Source: Streptomyces cinnamoneus (lineage in GTDB: Bacteria > Actinomycetota > Actinomycetes > Streptomycetales > Streptomycetaceae). Taken from it: a stretch of 64,000 nucleotides of DNA. Position 1 is the stretch's first letter. Every line of letters starts with the position of its first letter. The stretch spans positions 4,089,001 to 4,153,000 of the forward strand of contig NZ_PKFQ01000001.1 of assembly GCF_002939475.1 (NCBI RefSeq), read 5' to 3'. Of this stretch, positions 43,556-52,123 are shown piece after piece. Position numbers and translations under genes: made by a program. The notes under the pieces were generated by a model. That model made no database searches. It had not been told where the DNA came from and saw only the letters and a list, made by a program, of their open reading frames with translations.

Positions 43556-44709
43556 GCCGGCTCCCCGCCGTTCTCCCGCGGCGTCTCCCGGGGGAAGCGG
43601 GCCCGTACGACGAACCCGCCCTCCCGCGTCGCGTGCGCCTCCAGCGTCCCGCCCAGGCTCTGCGCCCGTTCCCTCAGCCCCACCAGGCCGTGCCCCCCGC
43701 CGGGCAGCTCCGGCGCCGGCACGGCCGCGTCCGCCGGACCGTTGCGGACCTCCACCACCAGCCCCGCCGGCTCCTCGCCGACCCGCACCCGCACCTTCGA
43801 ACCGGGCGCGTGCTTGCGCACGTTGGTCAGCGCCTCCTGCACCGTGCGGAAGGCGGCCCGCTCCACGGCCTCCGAGCGCTCGGCGTCCGGCTCGCAGCGG
43901 TTCTCGTAGCTCACGTCGAGCGCGCTGAGCTCGATGAGCCGGGGCAGGTCCGCGAGGCGGGGCTGCGGCGTGAGCTCCTCGGTGTCGGCCCCCGCGGCGC
44001 GCAGGATGCCGACCATGTGACGCAGCTCGTCGAGGGTCCGCACGGACAGCTCGCGGATCGTCCGGGCGCCGGCCCTCGCCCGGGTGTCGTCGGTGCTGAT
44101 CTGCACCGCACCCGCCTGCAGGCTGATCAGGCTGACCTGGTGGGCGACGACGTCGTGCATCTCGCGGGCCAGCCGGGCCCGCTCGGTGGCCAGCACCCGG
44201 TCGGCCAGCAGCCGGTCCTCGCGGGCCCGGCTGCGGGTCAGCTCGTCGAGCCGCTCGGCCAGTTCGCGGCGGGTGCGGGTGAGCAGGCCCAGCGCGATGG
44301 GGGTGGCCGCCACGACGAAGGCGTCGACCAGGTTGACGGCCGTCTCGCGCCGGTGCGACAGCGACAGGTCCGAGAGCGGGTACGGCACGAACTGGGCGGC
44401 CGCCATCAGCAGGCCCGTACAGGCGAGCAGCCACCGCCGCGGCCGCCGGGCCGCCACCGTGTACAGCGCGATCATGGGCGCGAGCCAGATGTACGAGAGG
44501 TACATGCCCGGCAGCCCCGCCAGGAACGCCGTGACGGGGAACCGGAGCCGCCACAGCAGCGCCACCGCGGCCAGCAGCGACACCCACAGCTGGAGTCCCG
44601 GCTCGACGCCGTTGACCAGCAGGGCGTCCCCGGCCGCCAGCAGCGCGGGCGCGACCACCGCCGCCCAGCCCGGCATCCGCGGGGGCGGCGAGGCGCGCCG
44701 GAAGGTCAT
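43552..44709 (-). CDS. Two-component sensor histidine kinase (HisKA_3, NarL-type)
   Basis: A 385-residue membrane kinase. The first ~170 residues contain about five hydrophobic helices (WAAVVAPALLAAGDALLVN, LWVSLLAAVALLWRL, LPGMYLSYIWLAPMIALYTV, LLACTGLLMAAAQFV, LVDAFVVAATPIALGLL). A coiled coil leads to the HisKA_3 box LAREMHDVVAHQVSLISLQA with the phosphorylated His, then the HATPase_c domain (FRTVQEALTNVRKHAPGSKV, GGGHGLVGLRERAQSLGGTL). No extracellular sensor domain: the signal is likely intramembrane. It overlaps the response-regulator gene by ATGA and is the second gene of the pair. Confidence 0.93.
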   Translation of the reverse strand: MTFRRASPPPRMPGWAAVVAPALLAAGDALLVNGVEPGLQLWVSLLAAVALLWRLRFPVTAFLAGLPGMYLSYIWLAPMIALYTVAARRPRRWLLACTGLLMAAAQFVPYPLSDLSLSHRRETAVNLVDAFVVAATPIALGLLTRTRRELAERLDELTRSRAREDRLLADRVLATERARLAREMHDVVAHQVSLISLQAGAVQISTDDTRARAGARTIRELSVRTLDELRHMVGILRAAGADTEELTPQPRLADLPRLIELSALDVSYENRCEPDAERSEAVERAAFRTVQEALTNVRKHAPGSKVRVRVGEEPAGLVVEVRNGPADAAVPAPELPGGGHGLVGLRERAQSLGGTLEAHATREGGFVVRARFPRETPRENGGEPA

Positions 44710-45371
44710 CGGGTGCCGCCGCAGCGGCGCGCCGTCACCAGGCCCGCCCGGTCGGCGACGACCGCGGCCTGCACGCGGTTGAGCCCGCCCAGCTTGCCGA
44801 GCACCGCCCGGACGTGGTCCTTGACCGTGCTGGGCGCGAGCCCCATGCGTTCGGCGATCTGCGGGTTGGCCAGGCCCTCGCCGAGGTGGGCCAGCACCTC
44901 GCGCTCGCGCGGGGTCAGCGCCTGGACGGCCCGCGCGGCCGTGTTCTCCGCCTCGGCGGCCAGGTAACCCCCGATGACCGCGCGGGTGACGCCCGGGTCG
45001 AGGACGCTGCCGCCCGCCGCGAGGGTGCGCACGGCCCGTACGAGCTGTTCGGGGTCGGTGTCCTTGAGCAGGAAGCCGGCGGCGCCGTCGCGCAGCGCGG
45101 CGGCGAGGTACTCGTCGGTGTCGAAGGTGGTGAGCATGGCGACGGCGGGCGGGTGCGCGAGGGCCCGCAGCGCCCGCAGCACCGTCAGGCCGTCGACGTC
45201 GGGCATGCGCACGTCCAAGAGGACGACGTCGGGCGCGTGGCCGGTCACGGTGGCCACGGCGGCGCCGCCCCCGCAGTCCGCGACCACCTCGATGTCGGGG
45301 GCCGTGCCCAGGATCATGCGCAGCCCGGACCTGACGAGCTGCTCGTCGTCCACCACCGCTACACGGATCAC
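44706..45371 (-). CDS. LuxR/NarL-type response regulator
   Basis: A 221-residue response regulator. Receiver domain: IRVAVVDDEQLVRSGLRMIL with the acidic pair, the phosphorylated Asp in DVVLLDVRMPDVDGL, and the Lys in GFLLKDTDPEQLV. C-terminal LuxR HTH: LTPREREVLAHLGEGLANPQ, IAERMGLAPSTVKDHVRAVL. It is co-transcribed with the kinase through a 4-bp overlap. The GTG at 45371 has GGGAG at correct spacing. The likely targets are unknown; the divergent lipoprotein metallopeptidase is the nearest candidate. Confidence 0.94.
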   Translation of the reverse strand: MIRVAVVDDEQLVRSGLRMILGTAPDIEVVADCGGGAAVATVTGHAPDVVLLDVRMPDVDGLTVLRALRALAHPPAVAMLTTFDTDEYLAAALRDGAAGFLLKDTDPEQLVRAVRTLAAGGSVLDPGVTRAVIGGYLAAEAENTAARAVQALTPREREVLAHLGEGLANPQIAERMGLAPSTVKDHVRAVLGKLGGLNRVQAAVVADRAGLVTARRCGGTR

Positions 45372-45564
45372 CGCCCGCTCCCTCTTCCCTTGGTCACCGG
45401 AGCCCCCGGCGGCCTCCCTGACCCCTCCAGCGTGCCGCACCGGCGGGGCAAAGCGGAGTCTGTCACTCCACCCCTGGCAGGGCCCACCCCCGCCGACCGG
45501 CGGGGGTCGGCCGGGACCCACGACGGATTTCCGAACGAGTGTCCCGACCGGCAGAGTGCTGTCC

Positions 45565-46416
45565 ATGCTGCACCATGCGGGGACCGGCCCCCGGATTACC
45601 GCCCGCGCGTGGCGCGCCCGCGCCCTCGTCGCGGCCGGTGTCCTCGCGGCCACCGTCCTCGCCACCGGGTGCGGCCCCGGATCGCAGGCCGCCGCGTCCC
45701 CCACACGCGGCGGTCTGTCCGTCTCCTACGAGGCCCCCGAGGGCGGCGGCGCCGGCGAGCGGGCCGCGCGGGCCTTCCTGACGGACCGCAGGCTCGCCGA
45801 GCAGGTCGCCCAGGACGTCAACGCCTCCGTGCGGCTGCCGAAGGGCGTCGAGATCGTCGGCCGCTCCTGCGACAAGGACGACACCCCCGAGTACCACCCG
45901 CAGACGGGCCGGATCGCCCTCTGCTACGGCTTCGTCGGCGAGGTCCGCCGGATGTTCGCGGCCGACCCCTCCTCCGGCGCGGGCGACCCCGACGAGCGCA
46001 CCGCGGGCGTGATCACCGAGACGCTCTACCACGAGGCCGCCCACGCCCTCCTGGACAAGCTGGACCTGCCCTTCACCGGCCGCGAGGAGGACGTCGCGGA
46101 CCAGTTCGCGGCCTACCGCCTGCTGCGGCAGGGGAAGAAGGGCCGCGCGGCGCTGCTGGCCGCCGCCGACAACTACGACCAGTACGCGCGCGAGAGCGGC
46201 CCCGACGACTTCGACCCCTCCGACGAGCACGCCCCCGACTCCGTCCGCAGCGTCAACTACCGCTGCTACCTCTACGGCTCGGCTCCCGACGCGTCCCGCG
46301 ACATGGTCGGCCGCCAGGGCCTCACCGAGGAGCGGGCGGAGCTGTGCGAGGAGGAGTACGACGCCCTGCGGCGCGGCTGGAACACCCTCCTGCGCCCCTA
46401 CGCCACCGGCCGCTGA
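45565..46416 (+). CDS. DUF4344 lipoprotein metallopeptidase
   Basis: A 283-residue exported protein. The signal ends in the lipobox VLATGC (cysteine ~residue 32). The mature part is a DUF4344 metallopeptidase-like domain: GVEIVGRSCDKDDTPEYHPQ, GRIALCYGFVGEVRRMF, and the zinc motif ETLYHEAAHALLDKLDLPFT (HExxH, ~residue 157), followed by the third ligand region GREEDVADQFAAYRLLRQ. Substrate unknown. The ATG at 45565 begins the signal peptide. It is divergent from the two-component system and convergent, 3 bp apart, with the XRE-TPR gene. Confidence 0.88.
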   Translation: MLHHAGTGPRITARAWRARALVAAGVLAATVLATGCGPGSQAAASPTRGGLSVSYEAPEGGGAGERAARAFLTDRRLAEQVAQDVNASVRLPKGVEIVGRSCDKDDTPEYHPQTGRIALCYGFVGEVRRMFAADPSSGAGDPDERTAGVITETLYHEAAHALLDKLDLPFTGREEDVADQFAAYRLLRQGKKGRAALLAAADNYDQYARESGPDDFDPSDEHAPDSVRSVNYRCYLYGSAPDASRDMVGRQGLTEERAELCEEEYDALRRGWNTLLRPYATGR

Positions 46417-46419
46417 CCC

Positions 46420-47802
46420 TCACGGCCGGGGCCAGGGCGGCGGCGCGGCCGGCGCCGGGCCCAGCGTCGTGGTCCCGGGCGCGGCGCGGTGGCCCAGCCC
46501 CGTGCGGTAGGCGTCCAGGGCGGCCTCCGTGCGGCCCGTGCGCCGCAGCAGGTCGCCCAGCAGCCGGCACAGGTCGGCCAGGTCGCCGGCGGCCCCGGTG
46601 CGCTCCAGCAGGGACAGGGCGGCGCAGTAGTGCTCCTCCGCGGCCTCCGTGTCGCCGCGGTCCTCGGCGATGAGCCCCAGCAGCCGGTGCGCCCCGCCCG
46701 CGTGGACGGCGCCGCGTTCGGCGCCCAGCGCGGTGGGGGCCAGCAGCGGGCGCAGCAGCTCCTCTGCCTCGGCCGCCTTGCCCCGGCGCCGCAGCACGTC
46801 CGCCAGCTCGACCTCCACCTGCACGGTGAACAGCGTGGCGCGTTTGGAGGCCAGCATGTCGCGGGCCGTGCGCAGCTCGCTCTCGGCCTTCTTCAGATTG
46901 CCGTCCTGCGCGTGGACGTAGCCGCGCATCCAGTGGCAGTGGGCGAGCTCGGTGCGGATGTGCAGCTGCTGGTAGAGCTCCTGGGCCTTGGCGAGGGAGG
47001 CGTCGGCGTCGGCGATGCGCCCCTCGGCGATCAGCGTGCGGGCCACGCCGCGGTGCATGCCCGCCACGAGTGCCGGATTGTCCACCTGGGGTGCGAGCGC
47101 CAGCGCCAGCTCGGCAGCGTGCGCGGCCCGGGCGTGCGCCCCCATGTCCATGTACGGGGCGATGGAGGCGGTGTAGAGCAGCAGCAGGGCGTCGGGGTCG
47201 TGCAGCCCGGCGGCGTTCAGCTCGTCGACCGCCGTCTCCAGCAGGTAGCAGGCGTAGCGCAGTTCGCCCGCCAGCAGATGGGCGGTCGCGCGTCCGCGCA
47301 GGGCCGGCACGCGGCGCGGCAGCGGCTCGTGGGCCAGCAGCGCCTCGGCCTCGGCGAAGAGGTCGCGGGCGTCGGTGAGGTCTCCGGTCTCCAGCGCACA
47401 GTCGCCGAGCCCCAGCAGGGCGCCGAACTCCTCGGCCACCAGGGCGAAGGAGGCGGCCTCGTCCCGCAGGGCGCCGAAGAGGGCGGCGGCGTCCTCGGCG
47501 GCGCCGGTGGCCAGGGTCCGCCGGGCGTCGGTCAGCCGCATGCGCAGCACGGTCGCCAGGTGCGGCGGACGGCCGGTCGCCAGCTCGTCGACAGTGGTGC
47601 CCAGCCGGCCGGCGAGGTACCGCAGGGCGGTCTCGGAGGGCCGTACCCTGCCCGACTCCAGGGTGGAGATGTAGGCGGCGGTGTAGGCGGGTTCGGCGAG
47701 CTGTTTCTGGGTGAGCCCTCTTTCGGTGCGCAGCCGCAGGACGCGCCGCCCGATGTCGGCGGGCTCGTCCGCCCGTATGTCGTGGGTGCTGTTCTCCGCC
47801 AC
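46420..47802 (-). CDS. XRE-family HTH regulator with TPR domain
   Basis: A 460-residue regulator with an N-terminal Cro/C1 HTH (IGRRVLRLRTERGLTQKQLA, AYISTLESGRVRPSETALRY, residues ~15-75) and a long TPR array (FGALLGLGDCALETGDLTDA, LAGELRYACYLLETAVDELN, AELALALAPQVDNPALVAGM, LAHCHWMRGYVHAQDGNLKK, ALSLLERTGAAGDLADLCRL). The plan resembles peptide-responsive (RRNPP-like) regulators, though Streptomyces members are largely uncharacterised. GTG 47802 has AAGGGG upstream. It is divergent, across 568 bp, from a secreted M64 peptidase and may control it. Confidence 0.88.
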   Translation of the reverse strand: MAENSTHDIRADEPADIGRRVLRLRTERGLTQKQLAEPAYTAAYISTLESGRVRPSETALRYLAGRLGTTVDELATGRPPHLATVLRMRLTDARRTLATGAAEDAAALFGALRDEAASFALVAEEFGALLGLGDCALETGDLTDARDLFAEAEALLAHEPLPRRVPALRGRATAHLLAGELRYACYLLETAVDELNAAGLHDPDALLLLYTASIAPYMDMGAHARAAHAAELALALAPQVDNPALVAGMHRGVARTLIAEGRIADADASLAKAQELYQQLHIRTELAHCHWMRGYVHAQDGNLKKAESELRTARDMLASKRATLFTVQVEVELADVLRRRGKAAEAEELLRPLLAPTALGAERGAVHAGGAHRLLGLIAEDRGDTEAAEEHYCAALSLLERTGAAGDLADLCRLLGDLLRRTGRTEAALDAYRTGLGHRAAPGTTTLGPAPAAPPPWPRP

Positions 47803-48370
47803 TTCCGCCCCTTGTACTTCGCGCCGTGGTTCAAACCCTGGGTTGAGTGCGTTGACGTGAGGATGCGACCGCGTCGTCCCGGTCCCGTCCGTACGGGCCT
47901 CAAGGACCGTGCGGGGCGGGGCCGCCGGAGTCGGCTCAGCCCGTCGGCCGGGCCGGGCACTGCGGACCGCCTCTCCCGCGTACCGCTCGACCATAAGGCC
48001 CCGGGGGACGGGGCCGTCCGCCCCGCCCGGCCGGCGGCCGGGCCCGGACCGTACTGAGGGGGACTCCGGGGACGACGCCGAGCGTGCGTGCGCCGGGAGC
48101 CCTTGGTACACGCTGCTCCATGGGGCCACTTATGCCCAGGACGGCCACCCTGCGCACAGGGCCGCGGACCGTGTGCGAGAGGAATTCCCGCAGTTCGAAA
48201 GGCATTTCGACCCCGCGCGGCGCATTTCCGTTCGCCGGCACGGCGGTTGCCGCACCTTTCTGCACGCGAACCATTGCCCCGCGACCTCCCGAACCCCTAC
48301 GTTGATCCGCACCTTAACTCGACTTAACCCACCGCTTAATCGGTGGGTTCGGTTATGGGAGGAACCCCCC
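47803..48370. other. Long divergent intergenic region, 568 bp
   Basis: No real gene; open frames here lack coding character. The part next to the regulator is GC-rich. The part nearest the M64 gene (48160-48360) is less GC-rich and holds the inverted repeat at 48326-48349 and probably the promoter. A long leader or an unrecognised small RNA is possible but not shown. Confidence 0.45.
48326..48349. promoter_or_regulatory. Inverted repeat just upstream of the M64 peptidase start
   Basis: AACCCACCG (48326-48334) and CGGTGGGTT (48341-48349) are perfect 9-mers around CTTAAT, ending 7 bp before GGGAGGAA. As DNA it could be an operator; as RNA it is a hairpin that could control access to the ribosome-binding site. 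TTAA repeats flank it. Confidence 0.5.
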
Positions 48371-49684
48371 ATGCACAGACGAATACCCTTCGTGGCGGGT
48401 GCGGCCGCCGCGACGCTCACGACCGTGCTCGCCACCGTCCTCGCGGCCGCCCCCGGCGCCTTCGCCGCCGGGCCGGACCCGCACGGAGGATCCACCCAGA
48501 GGGTGGAGTACTTCACCGAACCCGGTGGTCACCCCCACCACACCACCGTCCCGGCCGCCCCGCGCACCCCCGTCCAGGCCCTGCGCCCCTGGGTCAAGGG
48601 CGACGGCACGGTCACCTCCGTCGTCGACAACGGTCCCGTCGGCGCGAAGCTCGACGTCGTCTTCGTCGGCGACGGCTACACGGCCACCGAGCAGGAGGCC
48701 TTCCACGCGGCCGTCCGCGCCAAGTGGGCGAAGATGTCCGCGGTCGAGCCCTACGCCTCCAACCGGGGGCTGTTCAACGTCTGGGCCGTCGACGCCGTGT
48801 CGAGCGACTCGGGCGTCTCCGGCGACCCGGTCCAGGGCGTCGTGAAGAACACCGCCCTGGGCTCCCGCTTCTTCTGCGACGGCGTCGAGCGCCTGCTGTG
48901 CGTCGACACGGCCAAGGTCGAGTCGTACGCCGCCAAGGCCCCCGCCGCCGACCTGGTGGTCGTCCTCTCCCACTCCGCCAAGTACGGCGGCGCGGGCTAC
49001 AACGACGTGGTGTCGAAGGTGGGTTACGACGGCATCGCCACCGCCTCGTCGGACCACGACAAGTCCGACCAGGTGGCGGTCCACGAGACCGGCCACTCGC
49101 TGGGCAAGCTCGCCGACGAGTACCAGTACGACGAGTACGGCACCTACACCGGCGACGAGCCCCGGGACGTCAACGTCAGCACGTTCGAGTCGGGCGCGAT
49201 GAACGACCGGCGGCAGAAGTGGTACCGCTGGCTCGGCCAGACCTCGCCGGACGGCGGCACGGTCGGGTCCTTCGAAGGCGGCGGCTACTACCCGAAGGGC
49301 CTGTTCCGCCCGACCGAGAACTCGATCATGCGGTCGCTGGGCCGCGAGTTCAACCTGCCCGGGCGCGAGGCCATGGTCGCCGGTTTCTACCGGCACGCGC
49401 GCGTGCTCAGCAGCGACAGCGGCCCGGACGGCAAGGTCTCGCGCTGGGAGCGGGTGGTCGTGCGGCCCGCCGCGGCCCGCGTGGACCTGCGCTGGTACGT
49501 CGACGGCCGCGAGGTCGTCCAGGCCCGCGGGCACACCGACGTGCTGCCGCGCCAGATGGGCGTCCCTGCCGACGGCCGTCCGCACACGCTGACGGCGCGG
49601 GCGACCGACACCACGGACGCGGTGCGCGACCCGGAGCTGCGCAAGCGGCTGACGACCACGCTGTCCTGGCGGATCGCCGGCTGA
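48371..49684 (+). CDS. Secreted M64-family (IgA-peptidase-like) metallopeptidase
   Basis: A 437-residue exported protease. The signal peptide is residues ~1-33 (MHRRIPFVAGAAAATLTTVL, cleavage at AFA). The M64 catalytic domain has LDVVFVGDGYTATEQEAFHA, FFCDGVERLLCVDTAKVES and the zinc motif VAVHETGHSLGKLADEYQYD (HExxHxxGxxxDE), then IMRSLGREFNLPGREAM. A C-terminal Ig-like beta domain (~last 85 residues, VDLRWYVDGREVVQARGHTD) follows. Family members cleave extracellular proteins; actual substrate unknown. GGGAGGAA precedes the ATG. Confidence 0.92.
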   Translation: MHRRIPFVAGAAAATLTTVLATVLAAAPGAFAAGPDPHGGSTQRVEYFTEPGGHPHHTTVPAAPRTPVQALRPWVKGDGTVTSVVDNGPVGAKLDVVFVGDGYTATEQEAFHAAVRAKWAKMSAVEPYASNRGLFNVWAVDAVSSDSGVSGDPVQGVVKNTALGSRFFCDGVERLLCVDTAKVESYAAKAPAADLVVVLSHSAKYGGAGYNDVVSKVGYDGIATASSDHDKSDQVAVHETGHSLGKLADEYQYDEYGTYTGDEPRDVNVSTFESGAMNDRRQKWYRWLGQTSPDGGTVGSFEGGGYYPKGLFRPTENSIMRSLGREFNLPGREAMVAGFYRHARVLSSDSGPDGKVSRWERVVVRPAAARVDLRWYVDGREVVQARGHTDVLPRQMGVPADGRPHTLTARATDTTDAVRDPELRKRLTTTLSWRIAG

Positions 49685-49694
49685 TCCGCCCCGG

Positions 49695-50375
49695 CTACGC
49701 GGGCTCGGCGTCCAGCACGTCCGAGCCCTCGTAGGCCCGGGCCAGCCGGTCGAAGCCCCGCGCCAGAGCGGCCCCCACCGCCGCCCGGACGACGTCGGCC
49801 GGCTCGCCCTCGGACAGCGCCCGGTGCATGGCGCCGAACACCGCCTCGCCGGCCGCCATGACCAGCCCGGCGAACAGTTCCAGCTCCGCCCGCTCACCGC
49901 GGCACCCCGGCCGCTCGGCGAGCCGCTCCGCGAGCAACCGCCTGCGCTCCTGCACGATCGGCAGGTAGCTGCGCCCGAGGGCGGGGCTCTCCAGCAGCAC
50001 GCGGGCGAACACCCGGGCGTTGTCGACGGACTCCGCAGCGATCACGAGGTCGCACGCGTCGGCGTAGAACCGGCGCAGCCCGTCGAGGACCTCGGCACCG
50101 GTCGCCTTGTCCGCCACGGCCGCCGTGACACCCTCCCGGAACTGCTCGCGGCGGCTGAAGAAGATCTCCTCTTTGGACGCGAAGTGCGTGAAGACCGTGG
50201 CGGGGGCCACCTCCGCCGCCGCCGCGATCCGCGTCAGCGTGACCGCCTCGAAGCCCTCCTCGGCGAAGAGCCGGAAGGCCGCGTCGGAGATCGCGCGGCG
50301 GGTGCGCTCGCGCTTGCGGCCGCGCAGACCCGGGGCGGGGGCGGCCGCGGCGGTGCCGGTGGGGGACGACGTCAT
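49695..50375 (-). CDS. TetR-family repressor of the adjacent MFS pump
   Basis: A 226-residue TetR protein: RERTRRAISDAAFRLFAEEG, then LTRIAAAAEVAPATVFTHFA in the HTH, and a helical C-terminal domain with VFARVLLESPALGRSYLPIV. A Pro/Ala-rich 20-residue tail precedes the HTH. It is divergent from the MFS transporter, with two copies of TAGAGC-N-GCT-N-TA between them, so it very likely represses both until a pump substrate binds. Confidence 0.93.
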   Translation of the reverse strand: MTSSPTGTAAAAPAPGLRGRKRERTRRAISDAAFRLFAEEGFEAVTLTRIAAAAEVAPATVFTHFASKEEIFFSRREQFREGVTAAVADKATGAEVLDGLRRFYADACDLVIAAESVDNARVFARVLLESPALGRSYLPIVQERRRLLAERLAERPGCRGERAELELFAGLVMAAGEAVFGAMHRALSEGEPADVVRAAVGAALARGFDRLARAYEGSDVLDAEPA

Positions 50376-50407
50376 GGCCCCCAGGATAGCGACTCCCCGG
50401 CGAGAAA

Positions 50408-50420
50408 TAGAGCTGCTATA
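50408..50420. promoter_or_regulatory. TetR operator 1 (TAGAGCTGCTATA)
   Basis: A 13-bp imperfect palindrome matching TAGAGCNGCTNTA. Its centre is 17 bp from that of the second copy at 50425-50437. It lies 33 bp from the TetR start in an AT-rich strip that also holds promoter-like TATATT. Confidence 0.7.
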
Positions 50421-50423
50421 TTT

Positions 50424-50438
50424 TTAGAGCCGCTCTAA
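50424..50438. promoter_or_regulatory. TetR operator 2 (TTAGAGCCGCTCTAA)
   Basis: A perfect 15-bp palindrome with arms TTAGAG and CTCTAA around CCG, 56 bp before the MFS start. Together with operator 1 it suggests cooperative binding on adjacent helical faces. Confidence 0.75.
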
Positions 50439-50494
50439 TTCTGGCCCGCGGTCGCCGCCGCGGATTCCGCTCCGTGAGGATGTGAGGACGCCCC

Positions 50495-51961
50495 ATGCCC
50501 ACCGGTACGTCACCCGCGCGCACCGCACCCGGCCGGGTCCCCGTCCCACCGCCCGCCCCGGGCTCCCGGTCCGCCGCCGCCGTCCTGGCCATCGCCTGCG
50601 CGGCGCAGTTCATGGTCATCCTGGACGTGTCGATCGTGAACGTGGCGCTGCCCTCCATGCGCGCCGAGCTGCACCTGAGCGGGGCGGGCCAGCAGTGGAT
50701 CGTCAACGCCTACACCCTCGGCTTCGCCGGGCTGTTGCTGCTCGGCGGCCGGATGGCCGACCTGATAGGCACCCGGCGCGCCTTCCTCGGCGGCCTCACC
50801 GTCTTCACCCTCGCCTCCCTCGCCGGCGGCTTCGCCACCAACGGGGCCTGGCTGATCGGCGCCCGCGCCGCCCAGGGCGTCGGCGGCGCGGTCCTCGCCC
50901 CGGCGACCCTGACGCTGATCATGACGACCTTCACCGAACCCGCCGCCCGCACCCGGGCGATGGGTGCGTGGAGCGCGGTCATGGCGGCGGGCGGCGCGGC
51001 GGGCGCGGTCGTCGGCGGGGTGCTCACGCAGTACGCCGGCTGGCGGTGGGTCCTGTTCGTCAACGTCCCCCTGGGTGCCGTGCTGCTGGCCGCCGCCCTG
51101 GTCTGCGTACGGGCCGGAGCCGTGCGCGAGGGCGGGCTGCGGCGCCTGGACCTGCCGGGCGCGGTGACGGTGACGGCGGGGCTGACCTCGCTCGTCTACG
51201 GCATCATCGCGAGCGAGACGCACGGCTGGGGCTCGCTCGCCGTGTGGGGGCCGGTCGCGGCGGCGGTGGTGCTGCTCGCGGCGTTCGTGGCCGTCGAGGC
51301 CCGGGCCGCCCATCCGCTCGTACCCCTGGCGATCTTCCGCCGCCGGACCCTCGCGACCGCCAACATGGTGGTCGTCGCGATCAGCGCGGCGATGTTCTCG
51401 ATGTGGTTCCTGCTCTCGCTCTACCTCCAGCAGGCCCTCGGCTACAGCGCCGTCCGGGCCGGCCTGTGCTTCCTGCCGGGCTCCCTCGCGATCATCGTGG
51501 CCTCCCGGATCGCCACCCGGCTCCTGGGCCGCACCGGCGCCCGGCCGCTGCTGCTGACCGGCCTGGCCCTCAGCACCGCCGGCTTCGCCTGGCTCTCGCT
51601 CGTCGGCGGCCACGGCAGCTACGCGACCGACGTCGTGGCCCCCTTCGTGCTGGCCGCGTTCGGTACGGGACTGGCGACCATGCCCACGACGGTCACCGCC
51701 ACCAGCGGCACCGCGCCCGGCGAGGCCGGTCTCGCCTCGGGCCTGGTCAACACCTCCCGGCAGGTCGGCGGCGCGCTCGGCCTCGCCCTGCTGGGCACGA
51801 TCGCCTCCCACACCACGGCGGCCCGGCTGGCCGCCCACCCCGGGGACGTCCGGGACGCGCTGGCCGCGGGCTACGGCCGCGGGCTGCTGGTCGCGGCGGT
51901 CTGCACCGCCGTCGCCGCGCTGATCGGCCTGGCCCTGCCGCGCCGCCGCCCGGCCTCCTGA
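50495..51961 (+). CDS. MFS drug efflux transporter, DHA2 (EmrB/QacA) type
   Basis: A 488-residue pump with about 14 membrane helices; a proton-driven exporter of drugs or antibiotics. Motif D1 in helix 1 (FMVILDVSIVNVALPSMRAE), motif A (GGRMADLIGTRRAFLGGLTV), and motif C in helix 5 (AAGGAAGAVVGGVLTQYAGW) with WRWVLFVNVPLGAVLLAAAL mark the DHA2 family. The first ~30 residues are a Pro-rich cytoplasmic tail. GTGAGGATGTGAGGA precedes the ATG. Controlled by the divergent TetR gene. Confidence 0.94.
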   Translation: MPTGTSPARTAPGRVPVPPPAPGSRSAAAVLAIACAAQFMVILDVSIVNVALPSMRAELHLSGAGQQWIVNAYTLGFAGLLLLGGRMADLIGTRRAFLGGLTVFTLASLAGGFATNGAWLIGARAAQGVGGAVLAPATLTLIMTTFTEPAARTRAMGAWSAVMAAGGAAGAVVGGVLTQYAGWRWVLFVNVPLGAVLLAAALVCVRAGAVREGGLRRLDLPGAVTVTAGLTSLVYGIIASETHGWGSLAVWGPVAAAVVLLAAFVAVEARAAHPLVPLAIFRRRTLATANMVVVAISAAMFSMWFLLSLYLQQALGYSAVRAGLCFLPGSLAIIVASRIATRLLGRTGARPLLLTGLALSTAGFAWLSLVGGHGSYATDVVAPFVLAAFGTGLATMPTTVTATSGTAPGEAGLASGLVNTSRQVGGALGLALLGTIASHTTAARLAAHPGDVRDALAAGYGRGLLVAAVCTAVAALIGLALPRRRPAS

Positions 51962-52123
51962 CGGCGGCGGACGCCGGGGCGGGCCCGCAAAGCCCGGCCC
52001 GGCCCGGGCCGCCTGGCAACGCACACTCGCCGCGTCGTCGGGGTGGCGCCGTGCGCCCAAGCCGTGCGCCCAAAGAGGGCGTGGCCCGGGCCGCGCCCGT
52101 GGCCCGCGGTGCCCGCCAGCCGC

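Noticed and set aside
47803-48129. N-terminal extension of the XRE-TPR regulator
   Set aside because: Sequence loses coding character upstream of the GTG at 47802, which has a good ribosome-binding site.
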